From: Globodera rostochiensis
Taxonomy: Eukaryota; Nematoda; Chromadorea; Rhabditida; Heteroderidae
Assembly (NCBI GenBank): GCA_018350325.1
Contig: JAEVLN010000003.1
Location: forward strand, 2,279,214 to 2,343,213
Direction: 5' to 3'
DNA: 64,000 nucleotides
Part shown: positions 1-13,300 of the stretch, piece after piece
Layout of the letters: every line of letters begins with the position of its first letter
Position numbering within the stretch: position 1 is the first letter of the stretch
Position numbers and translations under genes: made by a program
Notes under the pieces: generated by a model
Seen by the model: the letters and a program-made list of their open reading frames with translations, nothing else
Told to the model about the DNA's origin: nothing
The model's database searches: none

Positions 1-3000
1 TCTTTTCAGACATTAAAAAATGGAGCGCAAAATATTCTCTTTTGTATTGGTGATTATGCAGATGTTATTGTGTTGCACCCTTATGATCTCAACGTTCTCT
101 TTACGCTTGGCTCAAGAATTGAGCCGGATTGGATCGCTTCCATTGCCTTGGCGAGTCCAATGGGTAAGCCAAGCCGTACGGTTGGACAAGACCGGGTTGT
201 CTCCGTCCGGTGTTCGGGTGTTTTGGAGAAAATTGTTGTGGGTTCCTTTGCTATTGAACGAATTACTGTCAAAATTAGAACCCGCTGACTTGAGGACCGA
301 TCGAAATTTCGATTGGTCCATGCTCTAGTCAAAATAGCCCCGGGTCATTTGGATGGGCCATGTCCGCGTTTGTTGCTCGGTATCCGTTCCAACTCTAATT
401 ACCTAATTAGGACAAATCTGTCTTTGGCGGCTTGTTTATTTGGGAGGTTTTAGATGTTTTGATTGGCACTTCACTGTCGGGCGTAATCAAACTGTGGTCG
501 TTGCACGGTCTTGATCCGAAAGAAACTGGAAGTGTTCTTTTTGAGAGTGAATCAAAAGTGATGGGCACTGACGGCGTGCGGAGCATTGTCTGTTCCGACA
601 AAAACCTTCGCATAATGCTTGTTGTCTGCGGCAGTTCTTGGCAGGTACTTTTGCACACTTTTCGTGCCCAATCGGAACAAATTGTGCCAAATTCAGATAA
701 TTGATCCGAGCACTCTGAACCAGTTGATTGTCTCGGAGTGTGCCATTGAAGCGCTTGAAGGGATTATCGTCGACATTGACAAAGTGGCCATTGCTTTTGC
801 CGACTCGACCATTGTTTTGTTCCAATTGCCACGAAGGTTTTGTGCCGTTTTGGTTGGCATAAATAAATATTTTTAAAATGCCCTCTTTTAAGGAAACTTT
901 GCGGTAAGCAAGTACGAGAGAAATTTGGCGAGAATCCAGCAAATGTATTCAATATTGAACAACCATTCGTTTTTGCGCTATTGAAAGGCACATTGTCGTC
1001 AACTTTACTAAAGGCATCGCTTTAACGTAATTTTAAAAAATACTCTAAAATTATTTTTTAGCCTTCGTTGGCTCCCGTACAATTTTATTTTGACGAGTCG
1101 AAGAATTCGGGCAAAAAGGTGGCCTATCGAGTTGATCAACAAGGCTCGATCAGTTTGTGGAACATCCCAAAGAATTTGGAATTTTTGGTCAACGAATTTA
1201 TACGCAATCGGCGGCCAATTGGTGCACTGTTTTTCAAAATATGACTCTTTTAACGGGGCAATTTTATAGTTTACGAGCCGACAATCAAACAGCACATTTC
1301 CGAGGCATGGGCTCGTTTGGTTCCGCCCCCGCCAACACTCGTTGAAACGGAGGTTTTGTCCTCTTTTTTTGACCACTTAAATGGGCATAATTTGTTTCAT
1401 TTTTAAGGATGATCGAACAGTGACGGCAACAATTTATGTGGGTACGCAAGGAAAATTGTTTCATGGCTTTGATGACGGCTCGATAATGGTTTGTTTTATC
1501 GGGTGGATGTACCGTTTGGCATTATGTTGTCTTGCCGTTTAGATGATGAACGCGTGCCATGCAATTATGGCACAACTTTTGGAAGGATTTTGCAACGGTT
1601 TTTTATCTTTTGCAATTTTCTCAACTTTTTGATATTTTTTACTCCCTTTTTTTAAAGATTTCGCACCATACCGGCTGTTGGCCGACGGACATTCCGCCCG
1701 TGTCAATTGTTTTGCCTATCCTTTTGCTGACAGTGCCCGTTACGATCCGAATTTGTTGCTGTCCGGTGGTGCTGATTTTGCTGTCATTGTGTGGAACATC
1801 ACTCTCGGGGAGCGAGTCCATCGCTTTTGTTGCCAGGGCGGCCCAATCCTTCGTTTTGTCGTCCCGCCCACAAATTGCAGTGTTGGCGAAATGTTCCCCC
1901 CAAACCGAAAGTCCCCGTCCGTTTTTAAGATGCGAGTGCTCAATTCAATTTGTGCCATCGCTGGCGACAATTCGGCCGCTTTGTTAAGTCTCAAAGAGTT
2001 GAAGTGCATTCTTTTGGCGAGTCGCCAACAATTTCCAATAATCGATGTTCGATGGCGACCGTTGGACGATTTTTTGTTGCTTCGTTGTGAGGACAGTTCG
2101 GTTTATGTGTGGCAGATCGAGACAGGTTTTAGGGGCAGTTTGAATTTGGCACTGATCAGTTTATTATTAGTTTCTTTGATTAAGCAAATTTGGATCGAAT
2201 TGTTGCTGGATTGACAACTGACGAGGTGAACATTTTTTGTGTGCACGTTGCTCTTTAACTTGAACTGCTTCGTGATGATGTCTGTCACCCATTTACTCTA
2301 AGGTCATGGATGCTTGCACTGAACAGTTGGACATCAGTCCTGGCGACGATGTTGAGAACGAACTTTTCGCGTCACATCCCGTCCAAATACTTAGAGCGTT
2401 GAAGCAGAAAAACATCGCTGCGGTAATGTTTCCGAGCTCACCACAGAACTCTTCGTCGGGTGGTGGTGGTGGTGTTGTTATTCCATGTTGCTCGCCACCT
2501 CCTCGGGCGGGTGCCGATGATAATGACGAGGAGGTGCCCCCTTAGCGTCATTCATTCTGTGGCCTTTTCTGTTCATACGTGCGCACAGCGTTTGGTTGGC
2601 ATGTCCCTAATATAAGTGCACAAATGTGGGCATGAAACGATATTACAAATATTTTTGTGTTTATAAAATCTGATGCCCACGTATGGTTTTGACTGTTCTC
2701 TTTTCTTCCAATTTTTTATTTGTTTTACTTATTGAAGTCCGTGTTTCAGTTGAGGAAAATTGCCGGGCATGTTGATGGGAAACAAGCAGAAGTGCTTTCT
2801 TCCATTGAATTGGTGCGGTTGTCGCCTCCAATGGACATTTTGCAGTTGCACAACTGTTCCGACAAGGCGCATTTGATCCTCTTCAACATCGATTCTCTTA
2901 TTGGTAAAGTTTTTTTGTTTTATTTTTGTTTTTTGAATTCAATTTTGGATTTCGACAAACTTTTATTGGATGCACTTTTAGCCGGTCTTCTATCGTTGGA

Positions 3001-6000
3001 TTGTGAGCTTTGCGCCACAGAATCCGATGGCAATTTGGCATCAGCCAATTTTGATTGTCTTTCCGGCACCGATGGACGCGCATTATTCACTTCTCTGATC
3101 ACCAAAAGAATCGCCACAATGCATCAGGGCAATGGAATTTACCATCTTGAGTGTGAACGGGGCGAATTTGGACTCCTCTCGTCCGCCGTCCCCTCAAATA
3201 CGATCAAAAATCCCTCCAACACTTCGCTGTCTTCAACTTTTCTTGTCCAACAACAATCACTATACATGGACACGGCGAAGTTGTTGATCTCCCTTTTGCA
3301 CGGCTGGGACTTTGACGAGGAGGTGGACAGGGCATGTTTGAACAGCTTGAAGTTGTGTCGACCAAAACTGCCCATTTGTTTTGGCACTGTCACAAAAAAA
3401 GGTTAGAAATCAATAACAAAAATGTTTTAGAATAACCCGCAACAAAAAAAATTGTTTAGGAAATCTGTCGCTTTACACTCCATATTGTTCCGGGAAAATT
3501 TCTGCACTTGACGACTTTTCCTACAAGTACTTCTCCAGGAGTGTCCACTGGCACGAAAGCCGTGCCCTCACCACAGTCAGTCTGAATTGCATTTTATTAG
3601 TGTTTTACTGGGAATTTAATTTCTTTTTTGTAGGTTCATCTACTTTCAATAGTGGCGCTTTCGAACACTTTGATGACACTGAAAAGCAAATCCAATCAGT
3701 TGGCCGTCAAAAAGCCTCCGTTAAAGTATCGTTTTGCGGATTGAGGCAGCATTAACAAATAAGATTCTTCAACTTTTTCTGTTTAGAAGAAATTCGTCGA
3801 TAAAGTCGTCCGATTTCCTAGCCGAAAATGAGAGTCAACAAATACGGCAGGGATGGTCAAACGTCGCCTCGTTGCATTGTGTCCTCCTCTCTGAGCTCAT
3901 CAAACCCAGCGATGCTTATGCCACTCCTCGCATTGATTTGTTGGCTCGAAAGTGAGGGGCAAAACTTTTTGATTTGAAGAAACATTTTGCGTTAAGATGG
4001 CAAAATGATTGCATAGAGATAAGGGACGCCGCCCAAGCTCTTCTCGTACGAGAGCTGACGAGGTTGGGAAGTGAAGGTGACTGACTCGAATTGTTCTGTC
4101 TATGTGGGTTCTTTTGGGAGGAGACTTAAAGTTAAGGTCGACGTCGGCTGATCGAACGGTGGTCAAACTTTTTGCCGACAGTGCTGGACTCGTACATTTC
4201 CATTTTTGGGCCCCATCTTGGCCCGAATTTGTCTGCTTCAGCGGCGTCCTCTGCTGCTGGACATCAGCACGCCCACAACAATCAAGAGAATCACGTTGCA
4301 TTTGCCGAGGAAAAGCCCACCTCAACATCCAAAACGAATCATCAGCATCATTTGTCGTCGTCGGTGGCTTCGCAGATGGACTCGTCCAGAACGACTTCAG
4401 TTTTTGTCAGCGGAAGCACAACCAACTCCAGTTCAAGCTCGACGAGCGTCAAACTCGCGCCACCGCCACGGCCTGCGGTGCCTCCGATTCCTCCTCGGAC
4501 AGCCAGTTCCGGCGCCCTGCCCTCGTTGGTCTCAACAAATGCAGCCGGTTGTTCAACGGACGACGAGTCATCAAACTGGTCGACGAGGAGTTCACTTTCG
4601 AGCAAACACCATTTCGGGTCCACCCAGCAGATGTCGCAGGTGTCGTTCCAACCACCCGTCAACGCTTCACTCTCCTCTCTGGACGATCCGTACCAACAGT
4701 GTGCCTCATCCGTCTTAATAGCAAACAAAGTCAGTCAGTCTCTCTATGCCGCCTCATCTCTTAAATTGGACGGATTTCTAACCCAATAACAAAAATAAAT
4801 GGCTTTTAGCTTCAAGAAGACCAAATGTTGTTGTGCGGTGGAGTCCACCAAGTGCACAGGAATCAAGCGACTTCCATCGTCCTTTTGGGCGCCATGGGCG
4901 CTGAATTTCCCAACGACCTGCAGCGGAACATCGATTTGTGCAGGGCAACCGCTCTTTCGCTGTTGGAACTGTTGCTGACCCCCGAGTCGCCGCTGATTCC
5001 CGCCAATTCTCCGCTGAGAAGAGCGGCCATTGATCTGTTGGGAAGAGGCTTTGTGATTTGGCAGCCTCATCTGGACCTTTCCAAGACCATTCTTGGCCTC
5101 CTCAATTTGGCATCTGCTGAGGGAGAAAAACCGTTAGTCACACAAATTTTTTAAAAATATTTTGCCAACATTTTCTCTTCGTTTAGAGACACTTCACTTC
5201 CCATTCTCTTCACTTCCGAAGCCGATGCAAGCCGAACTGCTAGGCATGCGTTGTCGCTGATTGCGTTGTCGAGGTAAGAATTTTGGTTATTTTTTTAGTA
5301 TTTTAAATAAGTTGCTTTTGTTTTAAGGCCTCAAGCGCTGATCACAACGTTAAGCACGGAGGTAAAGCGGACTTTATTCGACTAAATTTTTTATGTTGTG
5401 TGGTTAATGTCCAATTTCCTGTCGGTGTACCATTGCAAAAGTTTGTTGCAGGTTGCCCGTTACAACGCTGTTGCCCAACACCAAACCATCCAGCACTCCA
5501 TCCAAAGTCCGTTGATGAGGGCGAGGAACGAAGTGCTCAGACTGCTTGAGCAGCTTTCCGACAAACAATACAATTTCGTTGTCGATTTGATCATCCCGGT
5601 CCAATACTTTTTAATTAATTAGGCATGAATTAAACAGTTTTTTTAGGTTGGCGAGGTCCTTGTCCATTGCTTGGACCTTCCGTTGCTGAAGCAGCGGTCT
5701 CTGCTCGACTTGTTCCCTTCCATTGCCAAGTCCGGGATGGCTTTTTCAATTTTTTTTTTTTCAATTGTTGCCTTTTCAGATTTTATATGGTTGCGTACTG
5801 TCCCAACACGCGGAGATTGGCATTTGGAGGCAAAAACGGGGCCATAATTGTGCATGAGCTCAGAGCATCAAAAGCGCAGGTAACTTTGGTTTAGAGATCG
5901 GATCGATCGAGATTCTCGATCGATTTTTACTTTGTTTTGAACTAAAATTGTTGGCATATTTCCCCAGACTGTGCAAGCCCATCGGGCCCCAATCACCGCA

Positions 6001-6365
6001 TTGGCCTTCTCCCAGGACGGCAAATATTTGGCCGCGTATGCAGCCCAAGACGCCAAAATCAGTTTTTGGCAGACCCAACAAACTTTTTTGGTTAAATTAA
6101 ATTCACTTTAAAACGCAATTTTGCCTCCTCCTCTCTTAAGGGAATGGGACAAAGCCAAATTCGTTGTACAAAAAGCGTGCCAGCGCCAGGTGATATTTAA
6201 AACATTTACAATAATTGTAATTAATTAATTCCATTTTAAGGTGAATTCCCTGTGATAAGCCCGGGCGGAAGTTACCAGCCTTTCCGTGCCCGTCTGGTGT
6301 GGATCAACTCCAAGTCGCTGACGCTGATGCTCCCAAATGGGAAGGAAAATCGCTTTACTGTTTGA
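1..6365 (+). CDS. rbc-2: Rabconnectin-3 beta / WD repeat protein 7 (3' part of gene)
   Basis: WDR7/rabconnectin-3 beta works with rabconnectin-3 alpha (DMXL) as a regulator of V-ATPase assembly and vesicle acidification. The window opens at a splice acceptor; the first exon reads GDYADVIVLHPYDLNVLFTL, which corresponds to roughly residue 130 of the human protein, so the true N terminus lies upstream. N-terminal WD repeats continue to about 2200 (for example LLSGGADFAVIVWNI near 1760 and WRPLDDFLLLRCEDSSVYVW near 2070). The conserved MDTAKLLISLLHGW segment is near 3270, and the helical middle part (SIVLLGAMGAEF near 4880, RRAAIDLLGRGFVIWQPHLD near 5020) follows. C-terminal WD repeats lie at about 5780-6100 and the protein ends KENRFTV-stop at 6365, like human EHRFMV. 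A Ser/Thr/Pro-rich linker at about 4200-4770 is expanded. At least a dozen exons are separated by short GT-AG introns. Family assignment is very secure; internal exon edges are approximate. Confidence 0.93.
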
Positions 6366-7308
6366 GAACCTTGCAGTCAGAGCAGTTCAGTTCGTTCGGC
6401 GCTCCTCCACACTTCCATTCCATTCTCATAGAATGACTCTTTCAGCAAAAAGTGGCCGTTTGCATGTGCTGGACGTTGTCGGAAAAGGGACTTTTTATAA
6501 TTTAGTTAGCTTTGGCATAATGGTTTATAACAAATATTCGAAATGACAAACGAATATTTTGGAACATAACCGAACATTTTCGGTTATCCAAAACCGAACC
6601 AAAATTGTTATTGTTTTTTGTTGTTCACGCAGTTTAGTCCGATGTTAGCTTCTTTGTTTTGTGTGATGTTTTTGTTTCATCGTTCGCAATTTACACTCTG
6701 TTCACTTCTGCCGATGTCCCTTTTGTGTGCTGCTTAATCCCCGAATTAAAATAATATATTATTATTTAATAATTGTTCTTTTGCCTCATAATGTTTTATT
6801 CCTTCCGGTACAATCATCAAAAGTCTAAACCGCTATTTATGGACTAATTAATCCCCCCCCCCTTTCTTCTCCCCCGCTACCCATTCGACTGCAAATAATC
6901 GTTAATGATCTCATCCTTCCCCCCCCCACTCCCCCTTACGTAATTCCTAATCTGATCAGTGATCAGATCCCCCATTCATTCAATTCTTCCTGTCCATAAC
7001 TCCCTCCGTTGGCTTTTTCATTCTCATCATTATTTTTCATTCCACTTAATTACTTGTTCAATTATACATATGAAAATGGCACTTCAGCAGCAATGGATAA
7101 ACAAAAATATAAAACAATAATAATCATGTACGGATTTCATTATGGCGGTACACCCGAATTTGTTCGATTAGGTCAGTCAATGAATGAATGAATGATCAAA
7201 CGTTTCTTTTGCGCTCTTCAACGTCAAAATCGTCGGAGAAATGCGCGAGAGGAAAATCGCCAAAGTTTTCGCGGATATCTCTGGTTGAAGAGAATTAATT
7301 AGGTTATG
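6366..7308. other. Intergenic region between convergent 3' ends
   Basis: No coding signal is visible. The region holds the 3' UTRs of rbc-2 (+) and the adenylyl cyclase gene (-), AT-rich stretches with AATAAA-like signals (for example AATTAAAATAATA near 6740), and poly-C tracts near 6850 and 6920. Confidence 0.6.
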
Positions 7309-10300
7309 TTAATGAGATTTCGTAGTTGAAAGGAGTGCCGCCAACCTGCTCAACCTCAACATTTGGCTTCTCAGCGACGTGCCCTCCGCCATCGGCGCCA
7401 TTCCTTCACAAATCCCTCCCCCATCGTCGGCGGGCATTTCCTCCTCCGAATCGATGGGCACAAATTGGGCAAATTCGCCCACACTTTGACCCAAAGGGGC
7501 GATGGTCAAAGGGGGGGAGGGAAGGGGCGGAAGTTCGTCGGGCATTTCAACACTCATTCCGGTGTAGGAGGAACAGGAGGAGAGCGGCGCGGATGCCATT
7601 TCGTATTCTGATCAGTGATCGGGATTTGGAAAACGCTCTGATCCGCCGATCGGTAACCGTTTTCATAGCCAATTGAGTGGGCGGACTGGCGCCATCGAAG
7701 GGAGGAAACGGCGGCGAGCAGAGGGAGTTCGGAGGCCTTTTGATGTTGACAATTGGTGGAGGTATTGCAAGGCATGAAGCTGTTCTGCTGCTGAACGGAG
7801 CGCATTTGACGTTGGTTCATCGTCTGATCCCCCCCCCCCAACCGCCAAACCGAAGATGCCATGGACGAGCAACTGCAGCTGATGTCCGCCTCGTCGCCGC
7901 CCGCCACGCCTCCGTCCGCCCGTGCCGTTCTGCCGAACCTCCGTCTGTTCGTCATGAGCTTTCGCCGTACCCTCTCCAGTCGCCCCTCCCAACTTCCCCT
8001 CCACATTCGACCGCCCCCTCTTCGCCTGTCTTCCTCCGTTGTCCATCCGTCCCCCCCGGCGACGCCAAATCCGTTGCTGTTGTTGTCATACTCCGAAAGT
8101 ATTCCTCCGCTGCCCTCCCTCCGGCTGCTGCTGCTGCTGTTGTACATCAACATCTTTGGCCCGTTCTCCACAAATGTTGTTGCTCCGTTGTCGTTGTTGG
8201 GAAAGGGAACGCATTCGGTGCCCGCCTCTGCTGACAGTCCGTCCATCCCAGCCAATTCCTGGGGATGGAGTCAAGCGAGTTCACTCATTGTGCCGTCGTT
8301 TAGGCTTCCGGAAATGTTTTGTTCCCTCCCCCTAAAAGCTTCCTCAATTTCCCCCCCCCCCCCGGTGCCATTCATTTGCAATTGCCTTTAACATTCTGTC
8401 AACTCTGCGTGCCGCTGAATTCAGCTTTTCGAGTGCCGGGCTTTCATGTGCCAGGGAAAGCCTTGAACCCAATGCTGATGTGTTGCAGCTACTCCGCCAA
8501 CTTTTCGGCAGCAATGGACCGTTTTGAATTTGGGCTGGACGGAAATTCCTTACAAATCGATTGAATTGATCAGACTTTTGGGTACTTTTACAACCTTTTC
8601 TTCCTAATGGCCGCTTCTTTCCAATAAAACCTCCCGTCCTGACTTTCCACCTCAGAGAAGTCGGAATATTGGCGGGCTCTTTCCGCCTTATAAGACGGGG
8701 GAATGAGCTGATTCTGTTGGTGGTTTCCGTTGTTTTCCAATTTGATATCCGGAGTATCAATTTGTGTTGCCGCCGGGTGAATATAAATTGGAGAAATGGC
8801 GGAAGGACTGAAATGGAAAGGGTTGCTTTGGAAAGAGTTCGTCCTCAATCCCCTCGGGGGCGGCATGGCCGGGGGGTCGTGTCTGGAAAAGGGCTCCAGT
8901 CTTGGCCCTTGGGGGCTGTCCCGGCACCCACCGATACTCCCGGCTGGCGATCATTTCGGGAGTCACCCATTCCAGCTCGGAGTCCGTCTCCACACTCATC
9001 ACGTCGACCGAAAACAGTTCGGAGGAGAGGGAGGAGTGCATGGAGTTGAACATTCCGGCCATTTCCGCCAGCGGGTTGCTCCGAACGCGCACTTCATGTG
9101 TCGCTTGAGGCAGTAGCAGTGCACCGGAGGAGGAGCACGGGCTCAGATCGCACATCAACTCGGCGGCAATGTTCGGCCGCCGTGGGGGCGAAGGGGGCGA
9201 GAGGGGAGGCTGACTTCTGTTCGGGAATCAGTCACAACAATTTCTCTGTGCTCTCTCACCTTCCAAAGACGCGCTCTCTTTCTCTGTCGTTCCGATCACT
9301 CACACCGCCGCTATTCCGATGCGGCGGCGGTGGTGGCGGAACTTTTTGGCCATCAATTGAATTTGGAAGGGATTGGCACGGGTGGAGAAGAGAATATGCG
9401 ACGAGCCCTGGGGCCACACTGAACGGTTCCGGTTGACCAATTGTATTGATTGGGATTAGTGATCGGACCGATCGAGCTTTCTTGATCGGTCCTCAAGTCC
9501 GTTCTCTATCTAATAGGGATTGGGATCAATCGGAAAGGTTCACCCAAGTGGACTCCGATCACCACCGACCTCAGTGCACTTTGCTCGTCAAAGCTGAACT
9601 GTGCGCGGGGCCGGAGGGCGGAGTAAACATCCTCAGAGAGCAGCACGCAGTCGCCGCCCAGTGCAGTGGCCGCTTCCATCAGTTTCTTAATGTACTCTCT
9701 GACAACGCGTCCGCCCGCCTCGCCCCCATCGAATGGATTAATTACCTTCGCCCGCGTGTTCGGCTGTCCCCACAGCTCATAAGACGGCCCCTCCCAGCCG
9801 ACCACCACCGAAAGTGCCGTGCCGCAGTCCAATCCGATGGCAATGTCCAGCCCCTCGGAGTCGGCCATTTTCTACAACAAAATTTGTTCAAAAAATTTCT
9901 AACCAATAATTTTGCCTCAATTTCCTGCGCAAATTCTGCCAAAACAGCAAGCTGTTCACCAATAGTGCATGGCGTGTCATGGACCTGACCACCAGAATGA
10001 ACTTATTTTTGCGACTTTCGCGGTTCGGTTAACCCGCCATAAGAATAGTTATTTGTGATCAAACAAAGCTCACATTTCTGGCCAACTCTGGCAGAATTCC
10101 GCATGCCACCTGAAAACAGATCGATCGGAAGAGCCTTTTGCTTTGCCACCGTCCAGAAGCCCAAAAATTAATTTATTATTCAATCTTTACCACATAAGTT
10201 GAGTGCGCACTGCGCACCTTCTCCAGCCGATGTTCGCTGAGCTGTGCCAACCGCCCGTCCAAATCGCACACAATCCGGTTTAGCCGGTCGAAGCCGAATT

Positions 10301-13300
10301 CGCCCACCCAATCGCCGGCACGGCCCAACCGAGCGCAGAGAATGCCAACGCTGGGGCAGAGATGGACAAAAGGCTCCGTGCGCGCCGCGTAATTAAGCGC
10401 AATGTGCGCAGGCAAAGCTGAGAAATTGGAAATTTGGGAGGTAGGAAAAGGAAATGCATTTTAGTGGCCAAAGAAATTAATTCATTGGACAAAATGATCG
10501 AAGCTGCAAAAGTTTGGCCACACCGTTGAGGAGAATTTGGTCGTTGAGGAACTCCGTCCGCTGTAACCGCTGGTTGTCCTCAAAAAATAAATGTTTTGAT
10601 TGGGACTAAACAATAGGCTGTTCGAGAGTCTTGGTCTCGAGATTCCGAGAAATTTCTTGGGTTTTTTGGATCTCGGTCTCGACTCTCGAGTCTCAGCAAA
10701 TTTCAAGTCTCGAATAGCCCTACTAAACACCCCCCCCCCCCCCCCAATGTGTGCGCGTGTTCCACACCAAACCGACCTCCATGGACCGGAGCACGGCCAA
10801 GAAGTCCATGCGTAGAAGGATTTCGTTACGACGGGAGTTAAGGAAGAGGAGGAGCGCGAGCGTGAGAAGGCCAAGAAGGAGTTCGAATCGAAGAAGAGGG
10901 GCCGAGAGAGTGTAGAGGGAGGGATGAGAGAGGAAAAGATGCACAGAGAGCAGGCCGACAGAGGAGAGCAGCAGTGGCAGCAGAAGGGCGGAGGGAAAGC
11001 GCGGGAACACGGCCGAACTGAGAGAGTGGGAGGGAATAAAAGGGGAGGGGGAGAGAGTGTGGACCAACTGGAGCATCCAGAGAGAGAAAGACAGCGAGGG
11101 AAAGTGGACGGGGAAGCAGACGGAAGAGGAGGAGGAGGAGGAGGGGGAAGACGAAGATGGCGCTTGGGGGGCTGATGATGGGCAAGAGAACTGAAAGGAG
11201 TCGGGCGGGTGATGAATCAAGGGGAGCGGAAGACTGACGGAGTTGGCGATGCCGCAGATGGAAAGCAGCGCGAGCACGAGCAGTACAGTGATGGAGCGGC
11301 CGAAGGACGTTCGGGTGACGAATTGGCAAAAACTCTGCGGGGGGGGCGAAGATGAAGTCTAAAATTGGTAGGGGCGGGGGGGGGGGATTGACCTCACAAC
11401 AGCTGACGTACAGTCCCAACAGCAACAGAAACATCAGTGCCAAGGCAAGTGCCAACGTGGCCAGCGTGGTCAGCAGTCGAGGCATCGCCAGAGCCTGGAA
11501 CAGGCCAAAAAGTGCCAGGAACAGCACCGAGAGGGCAAGACCGGGGATGAACCTTAAGCATTGGAGAAGTGATCAAGACCATATCACTCTGGTGTCTATG
11601 ATCAACTACCGAACCATCGGTCAATTTGCGCGTGGAAAAGCTGTTCAATCTGATCATCGGAGAATTGGAGAGAGAATAGCCTCAGGGGATGGTGGCCGAG
11701 CAGAGGCGGCGGCATCGAATTGTGGCACGCGTCGGCCGGGGGACGGAAACGTCGGAAAAGTTTGGCTTTCTTCGGTTGGCACTTCCGCTTGGAGAACGGA
11801 GTTGGCAACGGAAGTCCGTCGGTGGTGGCGACGGTCGTCGCCGGCCTTAGCGATTGGTGGTGATTTAGGAGTCGATTGATTGCCTTCAGGGCAAAAAAAA
11901 CGCTATGATAATTAAACAGAAATTAGTCATTGTGCCTGAGGGGTCGTCAGCAAAGAAAAGCGACGGGACGCCGACGGAAAGAGCAAAGACCGAAGCGACG
12001 GGTTGGGCGGAGACGCCTCCGGGGGGCTCACACGCCAGCAGCCTTTGTCCACGCGTTCGGCCGTCATTCGTCCGCCGACCAGCCGCCACGTGTCGTCCGA
12101 AATTAGAACAGCGCCGGGGGCGCAATTGCTCTCCAAATGCATGGCCGCGTCCACCGCCATTCCGATCACGTCCCAGTGCCATCGACGGGCTCCGACAATT
12201 CCGCCCGACAAAGAACCGGACCCGATTCCGACTCGAACATCGACATCAACGAAAGCCGCATCATTTAAGCTCCTGTGAACAAATCTGTTTTAACTAACTG
12301 AACGAGCAAATCACTTTGCCAGTGTCAAAAGGTCGAAGGCAAATCGACAAGCGGCGAATGCGTGACCATCACACGATGTTGGCACTCCAGAAAGCGCCAG
12401 AACGGCATCAGACTGGACAAGGAGGAGTCCGTGCAGTTTGGCCAAGCGTGAAATGCGATTGTCCAACTCGTTGAGGAGACGTGCCGAGTCGGGCACCTGG
12501 AGTTGGGCCAGCACTGAAGAGAGGCCGTGAAAGCGAGCAAAAAGGACACTAAAGAAGCTAAGTTCAATAGATCGAACAGCGAGAGGGGAGGGGGGGGGGG
12601 ACCTGGCATGGACGAAATGCTCCACAAAAACACGCGGCACTTCGGGTCCGTCAAGTTGGACTAGTACAGACGCGACGACATGAGGGGGAAGTGAAGCGGA
12701 CAAAAGCTGAGCCTAAACGGAGAGGGAGTTAGGGTCCATTTGGAGAAGGAAGAGTTATCATTCGTTTTGTTTCCGACTATTAGTTCTGCACGAGACTCAA
12801 AATTTCCCGACACTCGAGCCCAAGACCCAAGACTTTTCTCGAGTCAATACTCGAGACCGAGAGTCTCGTTCAGCAATAACCGACCATTCGAACTCTCTCC
12901 TTTTGCCACTCCGTTTCACTTTCCACTGAATTGCGCGCACTCAAAAAAACGGCGCGCGATATTTTGCGACCATTGGCCATGGAGTAAAAGCCGACCAAAT
13001 GCGTCCACAAATGTGCCAACAAAGCGGCAACCAACTGAAACAAGAATTGGCACTTTGCGTTGGCACTCTGGACCGGCATTTAGCGTCAATTGGACGGAGC
13101 AATCCGGCACTTTCCCTCACCGCCGGCCGCCCACCTTTTCTGCGTTCGGTTTGACCTCCGCAGACATGGCAAATGCGCTCAGTTGTGCCAACGAAATTGT
13201 AACGGACGCAGAGAAAATGGCCAAGGGCCCAAACGGAAAGAAAGTGAAGAGAACGAAAATTGTGATCAATGAGGGGATCAGCGAATGGGCGGCGTCGGAA

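Noticed and set aside
7326..8391. Several plus-strand frames overlapping the cyclase tail
   Set aside because: Shadows of the minus-strand coding sequence; the minus frame has the coherent Ser/Gly/Gln-rich tail and joins to the cyclase.
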